Numbered from the stretch's first letter, positions 36,995-45,963 are shown. The stretch: 64,000 bases of DNA from an uncultured Lachnospiraceae bacterium (GCA_910577785.1 CAJTNT010000008.1:1-64000), one strand, 5' to 3'. A program made the numbers and translations. Notes: generated from the letters alone by a model not told the origin.

Positions 36995-38215
36995 TCACTT
37001 CCCCCTCCTGCAGGGATCGCCCAGCCCTGCCGCATAGAGCTTTCCCTTGTGTATCAGCTCTCCCTTTTTCTCCCATCTCCCTACAATCTGCCCTTCCTCC
37101 CCTTCTCCCATTTCTGCAAATTCATACAGTGGATGTAAGCGGATTTCTCCCTGTTCTATGCCATCCACCTCCATAATAGACAGCATCCGCCTGCTCTTGT
37201 CCCGCAGCCTGCCCAGATGCACCAACACGTCTACTCCTGCCGCAATCTGGCTGCGAATGGCTGTCAGCGGCATCTCCATCCCCATCAGCACCATTGTCTC
37301 CATACGGCTAATCATGTCCTGGCTACTGTTCGCATGGCCTGTGCTTAATGATCCATCATGCCCAGTATTCATTGCCTGGAGCATATCCAGGCATTCTGCA
37401 CCGCGGATTTCTCCAACGATCAATCTATCTGGGCGCATGCGCAAAGCCGTACGGATCAAATCCCGCACCGTAATCGCCAGCGTCCCTTCCGCGCCAGCAT
37501 TGCGCGTTTCTAAACGCACCAGGTTTTCCACCCCCCGGATCTGCAGCTCTGCGGAATCCTCTATGGTAATGACACGTTCTGACTTGGGGATAAACGCTGA
37601 GAGGGCGTTGAGAAATGTTGTCTTGCCAGAGCCTGTGCCGCCAGAGATAAAGATATTGTATCCCGCCTCTACCAGCGTTCGAAGGAAGGCTGCGCACTCT
37701 TCGCTGATGGAACCCTTTGCAATCAAATCCTCCATCCGCAGGGGATGCCTGGGAAACTTGCGGATGGAGACCACCGGCCCCTCCAGGGCAATGGGCGGAA
37801 GCACTACATTTACCCTGGAGCCATCTGCCAGCCGGGTATCTGCGATGGGCTCCGCCGCATTGATGACCCGGTTATGGCTGCCAACAATCTGCTGGATAAT
37901 GTCTTCCAGCTTTTCCTGGGAAGAAAAGCTCCTGTTCCAGGCTATCATCTCCCCCTTTTTCTCATAGAAAATATGATCTGCGCCATTTACCATAATCTCT
38001 GAAATATCATCCTCATTCAGCAGCTCCTGCAGCACGTCCAGCTTACGCAGGGAATGGAAGACCTGCATCCGCAGCTCCCTACGCCAGTTCAGGGGAATCA
38101 CCCGCTGCTTTGCCTCACGGCAGATTTCCTCGTCAATGGCCGCCAGCAATTCCTCTTCCTCATGCTCCCGTGTCATATCCAGCTGCGCAAGGACATTTTT
38201 CCTAATCTGTTCCAC
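36995..38215 (-). CDS. tadA: TadA/CpaF pilus-assembly ATPase
   Basis: This 406-residue hexameric secretion ATPase shows Walker A SGGTGSGKTTFLNAL (191-205), an Asp box ITIEDSAELQI, Walker B DRLIVGEIRGAECLDML and a His-box-like HDGSLSTGHANSS. The N-terminal all-beta CpaF domain (ISEIMVNGADHIFYEKKGEM) is complete. It powers Flp pilus extension, and possibly retraction, in the Tad system. It overlaps the end of the TadZ gene by 14 bases. Confidence 0.96.
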   Translation of the reverse strand: MEQIRKNVLAQLDMTREHEEEELLAAIDEEICREAKQRVIPLNWRRELRMQVFHSLRKLDVLQELLNEDDISEIMVNGADHIFYEKKGEMIAWNRSFSSQEKLEDIIQQIVGSHNRVINAAEPIADTRLADGSRVNVVLPPIALEGPVVSIRKFPRHPLRMEDLIAKGSISEECAAFLRTLVEAGYNIFISGGTGSGKTTFLNALSAFIPKSERVITIEDSAELQIRGVENLVRLETRNAGAEGTLAITVRDLIRTALRMRPDRLIVGEIRGAECLDMLQAMNTGHDGSLSTGHANSSQDMISRMETMVLMGMEMPLTAIRSQIAAGVDVLVHLGRLRDKSRRMLSIMEVDGIEQGEIRLHPLYEFAEMGEGEEGQIVGRWEKKGELIHKGKLYAAGLGDPCRRGK

Positions 38216-39263
38216 GCTGCACCCCCATCAGGCTCCTGACATAGTCCCCCAGGCTTCCCCACAGCCATTGCTGCAGCCATTGCCCGCCCTGGCAGGGCAT
38301 GGGCTGCATGGGCGGGAGCGTAAGGCAAGCCATCCTCTCCCGCAGCGCCGGCCGCTTCTGCCTGTCCGCCATCTGGCAAAAATGCTGCAATGGCGCTTCC
38401 TGCATCCCTCCTGGCTCTGTGAGGATGTAAACCTTGCTGCACGTTTCCATTAGTTCAAAAAATCCTGGCACCATCATGCCAAAATCTACAATAATCAGGC
38501 TGTACCCACTCTGTTCTTCCAGAATCTTGAGAAACGTAAGGTAGTCCTCCTTGCGGATCTCGCCCAGGCAGATACTGTCCTCTGCTGGCGGAATATAGGA
38601 AAAATCTGCCATATGGTAAACGGCGCTGCCGATGGAACCAGAAATATTCCCATTTCCCGCCAGGCATAGATACATGACGTCCACAAGATCCTTCTGGTAT
38701 CTCTCCTGAAACCATCCTCCGAAACCGGCACATTCCTTCAGGCTTACATAGAGTACATGTTCCCGCTGTGCCAATATCTGCGCAAGGGTTAGGGCGAACG
38801 GCGTCTGCCAGATGCTATGCCCCGGAGAATAAATGCCAATCAGCTCATGGCGGAAGGAAGCTGCCTCCCCCTGTCTTCCATAAGCCTGATAATATGAGAG
38901 AATTTCTCTTACCATCTGCGAAACAGGCTGATACTTATCCAATCTTGGCAGTCCTTTTGCCGCTTCTGGCAACTCCGGCTCCTCTGTAAGGTCACAGAGC
39001 CACATCCATAGGACGCCTTCCTGCCTGCCAGCATCTTCTTGCTGTGTCTTTGGAAACCGCCGCAGAATATCCGGGCGTTCCAAGAAACCCTTCCCTACCA
39101 ACACGATATCCGGCTGCTGCTGGTCAAGATATTCCAAAAATAGCGTCTCTTCTGAAAAGCAGCATCCCAAAAACTGCTCCTTATTTTCCTGGGAAATCCA
39201 TGCCGCAAGCCGTTCCCCATATGCCGGGTCTGCATCGCAGACGGCAATTGTTATTCTTTTCAA
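38202..39263 (-). CDS. tadZ: TadZ/CpaE-like protein with a lost P-loop
   Basis: This 353-residue protein has a receiver-like N-terminus (KRITIAVCDADPAYGERLAA) and a ParA/MinD-like C-terminal domain as in TadZ, which places the Tad machine in the cell. The nucleotide loop reads GIYSPGHSIWQTPFALTLAQ. The position where relatives have G-K-T/S is W-Q-T, so the Lys that binds phosphate is missing and ATP turnover is doubtful. The start is TTG at 39263, sharing TTGA with the stop of the peptidase gene; the longer frame upstream is the peptidase region out of frame. Confidence 0.85.
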   Translation of the reverse strand: MKRITIAVCDADPAYGERLAAWISQENKEQFLGCCFSEETLFLEYLDQQQPDIVLVGKGFLERPDILRRFPKTQQEDAGRQEGVLWMWLCDLTEEPELPEAAKGLPRLDKYQPVSQMVREILSYYQAYGRQGEAASFRHELIGIYSPGHSIWQTPFALTLAQILAQREHVLYVSLKECAGFGGWFQERYQKDLVDVMYLCLAGNGNISGSIGSAVYHMADFSYIPPAEDSICLGEIRKEDYLTFLKILEEQSGYSLIIVDFGMMVPGFFELMETCSKVYILTEPGGMQEAPLQHFCQMADRQKRPALRERMACLTLPPMQPMPCQGGQWLQQWLWGSLGDYVRSLMGVQRGTD

Positions 39264-39757
39264 CCAATCACCCCCATAGTGATTCCATATCCAATTAAAA
39301 TTGCTATTGAAAAATGAATGATGTGCTGTTTTCCTTCTGGTTCTTGGGGATACTTTAAGATCCTGCCTTCTGCTAAGGACTGCCTCACATAATTCCCAAA
39401 GACCGCCAGGCGTGCGATTAGGCTGCGATGATAGGCCATTTTGCATAAAGACATGCATGCGCCAACAAGAAAAGATGCTGCCATTGTAAGAAAAAGCCAT
39501 TGAAACCCACAGATACCGCCGACTACGGAAAACAATTTGATGTCGCCTGCCCCTAGGGCACGCATAAGAAACAAAAGAAATAATAAGATAACCGGAATAG
39601 AAACGTTTATTAGAAAAACGCCTGCCCCTCCTAAGCCAGATTCTAAAACCTGGAAGAAAAAGCCCATTGCTAACCCTCCTAAAATCAGCCGGTTACTGAT
39701 CTTAGAATACCTAATGTCCATGACCGCTGCCGCCGTCAGCAGCGCCAGGCAGACCAT
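39260..39757 (-). CDS. A24 prepilin peptidase, first gene of the Tad operon
   Basis: This 165-residue polytopic protein has the two catalytic Asp motifs of the A24 family (AAVMDIRYSKISN and RALGAGDIKLFS), as in TadV/CpaA, which cuts and N-methylates or only cuts Flp pre-pilin. It is the first gene after the promoter at 39850-39878. GGAGG sequences lie ~30 bases upstream, so a slightly different start is possible. Confidence 0.88.
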   Translation of the reverse strand: MVCLALLTAAAVMDIRYSKISNRLILGGLAMGFFFQVLESGLGGAGVFLINVSIPVILLFLLFLMRALGAGDIKLFSVVGGICGFQWLFLTMAASFLVGACMSLCKMAYHRSLIARLAVFGNYVRQSLAEGRILKYPQEPEGKQHIIHFSIAILIGYGITMGVIG

Positions 39758-39849
39758 TGCCTTGCTATTCCCACTGCCCCACCTCCGTTCCTCCTCTTAT
39801 TTTATTCCTGCAAAGCTCAAATTGCTATTGCCTGCAGGTGTTGAAACAG

Positions 39850-39878
39850 ATTATAAATCAAAAATTTGCTTTTGTAAA
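39850..39878 (-). promoter_or_regulatory. Promoter of the Tad operon
   Basis: On the minus strand TTTACA (39873-39878) and a perfect TATAAT (39850-39855) are 17 bases apart, 95 bases before the first gene. All eleven genes down to 29216 are on this strand with gaps under 150 bases and several overlaps. Confidence 0.75.
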
Positions 39879-39914
39879 GTAAGCTCGCGTAATTTTTTCA
39901 TTTTTGGCAATATA

Positions 39915-40193
39915 TCACAAAAAACGATAGAACAAAATAGCATAAATCAGCGCAAACCCGCTGATACCAAGGGTTCCGACTGTCAAAAGGCTGACGGGAT
40001 TAATTCCTGCCGCCACGGCAATCCCCTGGCTTTCCAATAATTTGTTGACAATACAGATGCCGATTGCCCCTGCAAAAATGCGCAGCGCAAAGGCCACCAT
40101 CACCGCCACGGCCGACCTCTGTTTCATGACCCCCATGAAAAGCACCAGCACACAGATACCAGCAATCGCTGCAATCCCATAATATTTCTCCAT
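39915..40193 (-). CDS. bofA: BofA-like pro-sigma-K processing regulator
   Basis: This 92-residue membrane protein has a C-terminal segment INPVSLLTVGTLGISGFALI that matches the BofA pattern (N-P/L, then LGIPG-type turn). In Bacillus BofA holds the SpoIVFB protease inactive in the mother cell. AAGGAGG precedes the ATG. DUF2508 (yaaL) normally sits upstream in the same direction; here it is divergent across the repeat at 40245-40404. Confidence 0.8.
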   Translation of the reverse strand: MEKYYGIAAIAGICVLVLFMGVMKQRSAVAVMVAFALRIFAGAIGICIVNKLLESQGIAVAAGINPVSLLTVGTLGISGFALIYAILFYRFL

Positions 40194-40244
40194 AGCGCGC
40201 CCTCCTTGTCCGTTTTGCTTAAGCCACAGCTGCCCTTGGACATT

Positions 40245-40404
40245 ATTACTCTGGCGGTTAAATATCGTACCATCTTACTTGCCCAAATCTCCCTCTGCTG
40301 CGTTGTCATCAATCGCTGTAGCACTCGCTACAGCTCAATCTTCCGCCTTGCATAGGAAGATTTGTTCTGCGCAATCTGGTGCGATATTTAACCGCCGGAG
40401 TAAT
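40245..40404. repeat. 160-base inverted-repeat element (family C, long form)
   Basis: Ends ATTACTCTGGCGGTTAAATA and TATTTAACCGCCGGAGTAAT are inverted repeats shared with 21113-21191. The interior holds CTGTAGCACTCGCTACAG, a second small palindrome, and GGAAGATTTGTTCTGCGCAA. There is no ORF. It separates bofA from DUF2508. Confidence 0.8.
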
Positions 40405-40517
40405 ATTATTAGTAACTATTTGTCTATCCTAAATATATTGGGAATTGGAAAATTTTATGACTTTTTTGTATAGATTTGGTACCATCTGCTTATACTTTAA
40501 GTAAGAAAGGCAAATCA

Positions 40518-40571
40518 ATGCCGCAGAAAAAGGAAAGGAGTAACTGTCTTGTGTACCTTCACAGTTACTGA
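40518..40571 (+). promoter_or_regulatory. Possible 17-codon leader peptide and hairpin before DUF2508
   Basis: ATG at 40518 behind AAGAAAGG opens MPQKKERSNCLVYLHSY, ending at 40571 just as the ribosome site GAAAGGG of the next gene begins. The second half lies in an inverted repeat GTAACTGT (40540-40547) / ACAGTTAC (40561-40568). It could be a translated leader affecting the downstream gene, or chance. Confidence 0.3.
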
Positions 40572-40582
40572 AAGGGTTGCTT

Positions 40583-40840
40583 ATGTTTCAGATTATAAAA
40601 AAGCAGATGCCGCACAGCACCGCCTACGCCGTACTTATTGAGGAACTGGAAAAGGCCAGATATGATCTGGCCCTTGCCTATGATAATTTCCAGAATGCCA
40701 TGGAGCCGGACTTGATCGACTGCTGCATCTATCAGGTTAACGCCCTGCAAATGCGTTACAAATTCCTGCTCACAAAAGCAAAGCAGCTCAACATGGAAGT
40801 GCCTTATGCCAAAAACCCCCTTGAACTATCTGAGCCTTGA
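40583..40840 (+). CDS. DUF2508 (YaaL-like) protein
   Basis: This 85-residue helical protein has ELEKARYDLALAYDNFQNAM and DLIDCCIYQVNALQMRYKFL, the DUF2508 pattern, usually encoded between recR and bofA in Firmicutes. GAAAGGG lies six bases before the ATG at 40583. Function is unknown. Its last 37 bases overlap the convergent fliS gene. Confidence 0.85.
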   Translation: MFQIIKKQMPHSTAYAVLIEELEKARYDLALAYDNFQNAMEPDLIDCCIYQVNALQMRYKFLLTKAKQLNMEVPYAKNPLELSEP

Positions 40841-41277
40841 AGGGTCTCCGTTAGCCTCCCCTTTTGGTAGGTCATACCTGCAACTACTTGCTGCGTATGC
40901 TGCATCAAAGGCGCCGACGTGTCCTGCCGCGCTGCTTCCACAAAGCCCTCATAAAGGTTCCCTATAATCCTTTGGGCATCCTGGATATTCTGCACTTCAT
41001 TTTTGCAAACTGCCATAGACAGATGCTTATTTACAAACTGGTACGCACGATAGAGGCTGCCTGCAATCGAATAGGTAAAATCCAGGTCATCCATGAGCCG
41101 CCTTAACACCTGCTGCGCTTTGCCCACAGCGGACTTAAAGCCAGCATAATCCTCTGGATGAGATGCCTTGGCGTCCTCCAGATAGGCAAATAGGATATCA
41201 TACATAATCACTACCATGCCGCCCCGGTTGCAGCAGCTCAGCCTGCGCGTAAACTCCTGCTTCTTCTCCTGTGTCAT
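40804..41277 (-). CDS. fliS: Flagellin chaperone FliS
   Basis: This 157-residue helical protein matches FliS: MTQEKKQEFTRRLSCCNRGG, VVIMYDILFAYLEDAKAS, then NIQDAQRIIGNLYEGF. FliS binds the C-terminal disordered part of flagellin and delivers it to the export gate. It starts 11 bases after the flagellin stop with GGAGG upstream, so the two are co-transcribed. The C-terminal ~30 residues are longer than in Bacillus FliS. Confidence 0.85.
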   Translation of the reverse strand: MTQEKKQEFTRRLSCCNRGGMVVIMYDILFAYLEDAKASHPEDYAGFKSAVGKAQQVLRRLMDDLDFTYSIAGSLYRAYQFVNKHLSMAVCKNEVQNIQDAQRIIGNLYEGFVEAARQDTSAPLMQHTQQVVAGMTYQKGRLTETLQGSDSSRGFLA

Positions 41278-41287
41278 AGAAGCCTCC

Positions 41288-42736
41288 TTACTGCAGCAGC
41301 TGCAGGACCTGCTGGGGGATGTCGTTTGCCTGGGCAAGCACAGAAGTCGCAGCCTGCGAAAGCACATTATATTTCGTGTACTCTGTCATCTCTGCCGCCA
41401 TATCCACATCCTCAATTCTCGACAATGCCTGGGTCATATTCTCCTCTGTAGCATCCAGGCTGGTCACCGTATAATCCATGCGGTTCTGGTAAGCCCCAAT
41501 CCGCGAACGCACCTCGCTGACTTTGGCAATGGCATCGTCCAATGCGGCAATGGCACGGTCTGCGCCGCCCGTTTTGCAGACGTCAAGCTTATCAAGATAA
41601 AGGCTGCGGGAAGATACTTCAGGAATCCGAACGTCCACCGTCTGGTTCTCATTGGCGCCAATCTGCATAGTCATCATGCCGATGTTCGTAACATCCATCT
41701 TCACTTCTCCAGTTGTTCCAGGAATTACTTCAAACGTCATCTTGAAACCATTTCGATCGGAAATGGAAGCATAATTCCCATTTGTCTGGATCGTAGCCTG
41801 GCTGCCGAAGCCTTCATCATACCGTCCAAACCCAACCTGCACATCCTTGCCGATTTCCTGGCGATCCAGGTCAATGCCCAGAAAATCAGCCAGCGCTGCG
41901 TTATCGCACTGCACATGCACATTATAGGAGCTGCCATACTCGTCTGACAGGAATACAAGGTATCCTCCCTGGGACACATCGACCGGCACATACTTGCCGT
42001 TTTCTGGCAGGCCGTCCGCTGGCCCCTGCGTATTGGTTACCATCAGGTTCACCTGGCCGCGTTCTGCGCCTTCGCGCATCTTGTCATAGACTTCTGTAAA
42101 CGTCTCGCCTTCTTTCACCTCTACTTCCACACCGTTAATGACCACTTTCCCGGCTGCGCCTGTAGGCACAACTGCGTCGCCCCCAATCCTGCGCGTGCCT
42201 TCGATTACGGCATGCTCCGCATCTGCCGTGATCTCCACCGTATAGATATTGGAGGTTACAGAGTCGGAAATGTCAATCCTGGTGATGCCGCGGTTATCCG
42301 GGTATACGCGCTGATCCAGGGTGCCGTCTAAAAGCGTCTTGGTATTAAATTCTGTATCCCGGGAAATACGGTCAATTTCTTCCCGCAGGGATGAAATCTC
42401 CGCCTGGATGGCCTCTACATCATCTGGCATATTCGTCTCGTTCGCCGCCTGGACAGAAAGCTCGCGCATTCTCTGGAGCATGGCGTGAACCTCATTTAAG
42501 GCGCCGTCTGCCGTGTCCAATACGGAAATCCCATCGGAAGCATTCTGAGAAGCCTGGTTCAGGCCCATAATCTGGGAACGCATCTTGCTGGCAATCGCCA
42601 TGCCGGCAGCATCGTCAGCAGCGCGGTTAATGCGCAGCCCGGTGGAGAGACGCTCAATGGATTTTGCTACGCTGTTGTCAGTGTTCAGTAATTTCCTGTT
42701 GGCAATGTTTGCCGACATATTGTGATTAATTTTCAT
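41288..42736 (-). CDS. Flagellin
   Basis: This 482-residue protein has the conserved D0/D1 N-terminus (KINHNMSANIANRKL, SIERLSTGLRINRAADDAAG, NASDGISVLDTADGALNEV) and C-terminus (LSRIEDVDMAAEMTEYTKYN to ANDIPQQVLQLLQ). The middle ~200 residues form a variable domain beginning near DQRVYPDNRG. AAGGAAAGG precedes the ATG. Expression may come from its own leader or from the sigma-D-like promoter ahead of the DUF6240 gene, despite a hairpin at 42819-42848. Confidence 0.96.
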   Translation of the reverse strand: MKINHNMSANIANRKLLNTDNSVAKSIERLSTGLRINRAADDAAGMAIASKMRSQIMGLNQASQNASDGISVLDTADGALNEVHAMLQRMRELSVQAANETNMPDDVEAIQAEISSLREEIDRISRDTEFNTKTLLDGTLDQRVYPDNRGITRIDISDSVTSNIYTVEITADAEHAVIEGTRRIGGDAVVPTGAAGKVVINGVEVEVKEGETFTEVYDKMREGAERGQVNLMVTNTQGPADGLPENGKYVPVDVSQGGYLVFLSDEYGSSYNVHVQCDNAALADFLGIDLDRQEIGKDVQVGFGRYDEGFGSQATIQTNGNYASISDRNGFKMTFEVIPGTTGEVKMDVTNIGMMTMQIGANENQTVDVRIPEVSSRSLYLDKLDVCKTGGADRAIAALDDAIAKVSEVRSRIGAYQNRMDYTVTSLDATEENMTQALSRIEDVDMAAEMTEYTKYNVLSQAATSVLAQANDIPQQVLQLLQ

Positions 42737-42818
42737 GATGTCTACCTTTCCTTATAAACTGCCTCAGGCAAAAGCAGGAGGCGTATTTTATGGACTTCGC
42801 GGCATCCTTGCCTAAAAC

Positions 42819-42848
42819 ATAAGCCGGATCTTCCCTGAAGTGGCTTAT
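42819..42848 (-). terminator. Hairpin between DUF6240 and flagellin genes
   Basis: Read leftward, ATAAGCC (42848-42842) pairs with GGCTTAT (42825-42819) followed by GTTTTAGG. It overlaps the DUF6240 stop codon. The T tract is short, so it may only attenuate read-through into flagellin. Confidence 0.5.
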
Positions 42849-45800
42849 ACATTCGTTTCCTTCAGCTCCTCCAGGAATGCCTTGGCCATCCCATATAAGG
42901 CCTTGGTCTGCACCTGGTAAGATTCTGAACCCTGGTCTTTCGGAGACGGGGACTCCCTTGCAGGAATACCTGGCAGCTCCACCCGGCTGCTATGTATACA
43001 GTTTAGCTCCCATTGGCTGCCCTCGCCCTGCTCCAGACGGCCACGCAGGCTCTCTTCCCGGCTGCGCAGTTCCTCAATGGTCTGGCGGGAATCGGAAACG
43101 ATATAACCTTTCACCGAATCTGGCTGTACCTGGAAACTGGCTGCCACTTTCCCCAAGCTTGGGGATTCAAATAGGACATCCAGCCTGCCGCGTTCTTTTT
43201 TGCCGCGGACAATCTTCAGCTGGACATTGGTCAGCTCGTCTGCTACCAGCACGGGGATGGCATACGTCTCTTCTTTGGCGAGGCGGGTGCCTAATTCAAT
43301 CTGCTGGTGGAGAATTTTCATTTCCCGAAGATCCATATTGCGGATATCCGGGGACTCAATCATGGTCTTCATGACGTTCTCTGCAACCTCAGCCAGCTTC
43401 TCCTGCGCCTCTGCCATTTCCTCGGGGGTTTTGACTGCCTCGGCAAAGTCTTCTAAGAGCGCTTCCTTTACCTCCTCCAAGTCAATCTCCTGGCCCAGGC
43501 TCTCATGGGAGAAAAGGGACTTAAACACATTGCGGCCTTCCAGGATACGCGTAGCCGCCATAATATTGTACGCCGTCAAAGGCATGTCATGGCCGTTCAG
43601 CATCTGCAGAACCTGTGCCTCTGCCTCCTTGGCCCTTGAGAATTCCTGCAGCTGCTGCCGATAGTAGGATTCCTCTGTGGCTGGGTCTGGCTGAGTCTGG
43701 CGCAGCTGCCAGAGCAGTTCCTCCGGGGTCATCTGCGATACGTCGCCCGCGGCCTGCGCCTGCTGGATTCCCTCTGGGGTCACCATCGCAAATGCCCCCT
43801 TTGCGCAGTCCGTTTGGTAAGCGGACTCAATTTGCTGGGAAATGCTTAGATCCGAGACAGAAACCTCCTCTGCCTCGCCAAAGCTGTCATCCACAGAGAC
43901 ATTGATGCCTGCCGCACGGTTTGTCCTTACGGCTGACAGCAGGTTCTTAACCGTCAGGTCTGCGCCCTGATGGACAAGCGCGCCTATCACCGCGCCGTCC
44001 GTCTTGTCTATCTGGCGCAGCAATCGGTAAATGCCAATGTAGCTGTCACGCTCCTGGGGCGTGATCTCCTGGCGCTGTTCTAATTTGTACAGGAACTTGC
44101 TGAACTTCTCTCCGTTTTCCCCATCTATACGGGATTTGATTTCCTCCGCCTTGGCATTGAGCTGGTCGACGCTCATTTCCAAAGGATTCGTCCCCTCGCG
44201 GATCATTTCCATCACGACTGCCGGGGACAAGTTCTGGAATAAGTTCTGTACCTTCTGGTCAGCCGCTTTCATCTGGGCAATGGAGGATTCTGTAATCTCT
44301 ATCTGATTATATGCTAAAATGCGGACAGCCCGCTGGTTCGGCTCGCTGGCTTCAAGACCCAAATCTTCGAGGATAAGATCCACATTCCGGAAAGCCTTCT
44401 GGATGGAATCCCCAAGATCCGCCCGCGGCTCCGTCTTCAGCGTCTCGTAAGCCTCGCCCGCGCGTTCCAGCTCCGCCTGCCTGGACATTCCTACCGCATG
44501 AACCTTTTCTAAGGGATCTGACTGCGGGCTGATTTTATTGAGGATATCGGCAGGCGCTGTCTTCAGTTCCTGCGTTTTGCGGATAGCGCCAGCAAAAAGA
44601 TCCGTATTTTCCTCTGTGGCCTCTATCCCATTCTGGGAAAGGAGGCTGCTGTAATAGTCGTCTTCCAACGCCTTTAACTGCGCCACGATTTCTTCCAGAG
44701 GCTTGGTCTCTATGGAAATGCCACGCTTAAGCAAAGCATAATTCGCCTGCACCGTCATCATAAGCCTGGCTTCCTCCAGCTGGCGTTTGGCGGCAATAAA
44801 GCGGATATCCTGGCTGGCCTCTACAGGCGCCGTTACGCCTGCCGCAGAGACAGCTGCCTGGCAACTGCCTGTCTCCAGGCTCTCAATCGTCAAGGGCAGG
44901 CCTTTTTCTATCACGCTCCATACCTCAGCATCGGTTGCCTGGGCAACTGTCTCCATTGCCCGTTCTGCCCGGTCAGCAAGGCTGTATCCCTCTAAGATAA
45001 CAGCATCCGCAGGCCGCCCGCCTTCGGCGATGGCCTCTGTCATGGCCTCCATCACCTGCTCCTCGGCAGGGGGAAGCTGCATCGAATGCAAATCCATGGC
45101 GTATTTTAAATTTTCTGCCGTAATTGGCACCTGATGGTCTAACATCCACTGGCTATAGGCCATCACCGTCTCATCCGCCGCCAAGCCAGCCTGGGCAGCC
45201 ACCTGCCCTACCTGGGACTTCAGGCTATCATCCATAGGCACTGCAGGCGGGACGGCATAAGGGGCGCCGCAAACGCTGTACTGTGCCTTATAGAGGTTTT
45301 CGATGGTAGGCGGCAGTTCATTTTCTACCATATACTTTACCATCTCTGGGCTGCTGGCCGTCAGGGAAGACGCCCACGCAAGGGTTTCCTGGCAACCGGA
45401 GAGATTCTCCTCTGTTACTGGCAGGTCTGCCTTTTGGATGGCGGATTCCAGCTGATTTGCCAGGGCAGCGCTGCCCGTCATCTCTTCCAGCTGCTGGCTG
45501 CTCAATGCATCGCCAAAAACACTGATATCGGCGCCCGCCTGCGCAAGTTCCATCTTAATCTTATCCATTTCCGTAACGATGGCGCCTGCCTCCGTGCTGC
45601 CCAAGGAAAAGCCATCCTCCTCCATCAGGCTGCAGTCCTTTTCCGAAGCGGTATTGCAGACAACCTCCATTTGCTCCCGGAATTGCTGCAGTTCTTGCTG
45701 CTGGGCTGCCTGCTGAATTTTCTCTATCTGCGATTCTTCGCGGAAAAAAGGCGCGTCTACCTTTGTCTGCTGCACGGAAACTGCCTGAGCGGACTTCACT

Positions 45801-45919
45801 TCTTCTGCCTGACCAACAGCCGCCTCCTGCACGCCAACGCTTACATCCCCTTTGGCCTCTATCGTGCTGCCAGCCTGGGTAATCTCCCTTATCTTCGTAT
45901 CATCAACTCTTATGTTCAT
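42845..45919 (-). CDS. Giant DUF6240 flagellar-locus protein, FliK-like C-terminus
   Basis: This 1024-residue protein resembles DUF6240 proteins found beside flagellar genes in Lachnospiraceae. No signal peptide. The body repeats a motif of the form (L/V)P(V/P/I/L)T-x-E-N-L at about 166, 202, 264 and 341, with weaker forms later (GADLTVKNLLSA, DMPLTAYNIMAA), each starting a helical module. The last ~150 residues (VADELTNVQLKIVRGKKERG, LGKVAASFQVQPDSVKGYIV) resemble the C-terminal domain of the hook-length protein FliK. A sigma-D-like promoter at 45964-45992 supports a flagellar role. A hook-length ruler is my inference. Confidence 0.7.
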   Translation of the reverse strand: MNIRVDDTKIREITQAGSTIEAKGDVSVGVQEAAVGQAEEVKSAQAVSVQQTKVDAPFFREESQIEKIQQAAQQQELQQFREQMEVVCNTASEKDCSLMEEDGFSLGSTEAGAIVTEMDKIKMELAQAGADISVFGDALSSQQLEEMTGSAALANQLESAIQKADLPVTEENLSGCQETLAWASSLTASSPEMVKYMVENELPPTIENLYKAQYSVCGAPYAVPPAVPMDDSLKSQVGQVAAQAGLAADETVMAYSQWMLDHQVPITAENLKYAMDLHSMQLPPAEEQVMEAMTEAIAEGGRPADAVILEGYSLADRAERAMETVAQATDAEVWSVIEKGLPLTIESLETGSCQAAVSAAGVTAPVEASQDIRFIAAKRQLEEARLMMTVQANYALLKRGISIETKPLEEIVAQLKALEDDYYSSLLSQNGIEATEENTDLFAGAIRKTQELKTAPADILNKISPQSDPLEKVHAVGMSRQAELERAGEAYETLKTEPRADLGDSIQKAFRNVDLILEDLGLEASEPNQRAVRILAYNQIEITESSIAQMKAADQKVQNLFQNLSPAVVMEMIREGTNPLEMSVDQLNAKAEEIKSRIDGENGEKFSKFLYKLEQRQEITPQERDSYIGIYRLLRQIDKTDGAVIGALVHQGADLTVKNLLSAVRTNRAAGINVSVDDSFGEAEEVSVSDLSISQQIESAYQTDCAKGAFAMVTPEGIQQAQAAGDVSQMTPEELLWQLRQTQPDPATEESYYRQQLQEFSRAKEAEAQVLQMLNGHDMPLTAYNIMAATRILEGRNVFKSLFSHESLGQEIDLEEVKEALLEDFAEAVKTPEEMAEAQEKLAEVAENVMKTMIESPDIRNMDLREMKILHQQIELGTRLAKEETYAIPVLVADELTNVQLKIVRGKKERGRLDVLFESPSLGKVAASFQVQPDSVKGYIVSDSRQTIEELRSREESLRGRLEQGEGSQWELNCIHSSRVELPGIPARESPSPKDQGSESYQVQTKALYGMAKAFLEELKETNV

Positions 45920-45963
45920 ATGCTATGCCTCATTATTCTTTACCATGGTTTTCCGATATTTAG

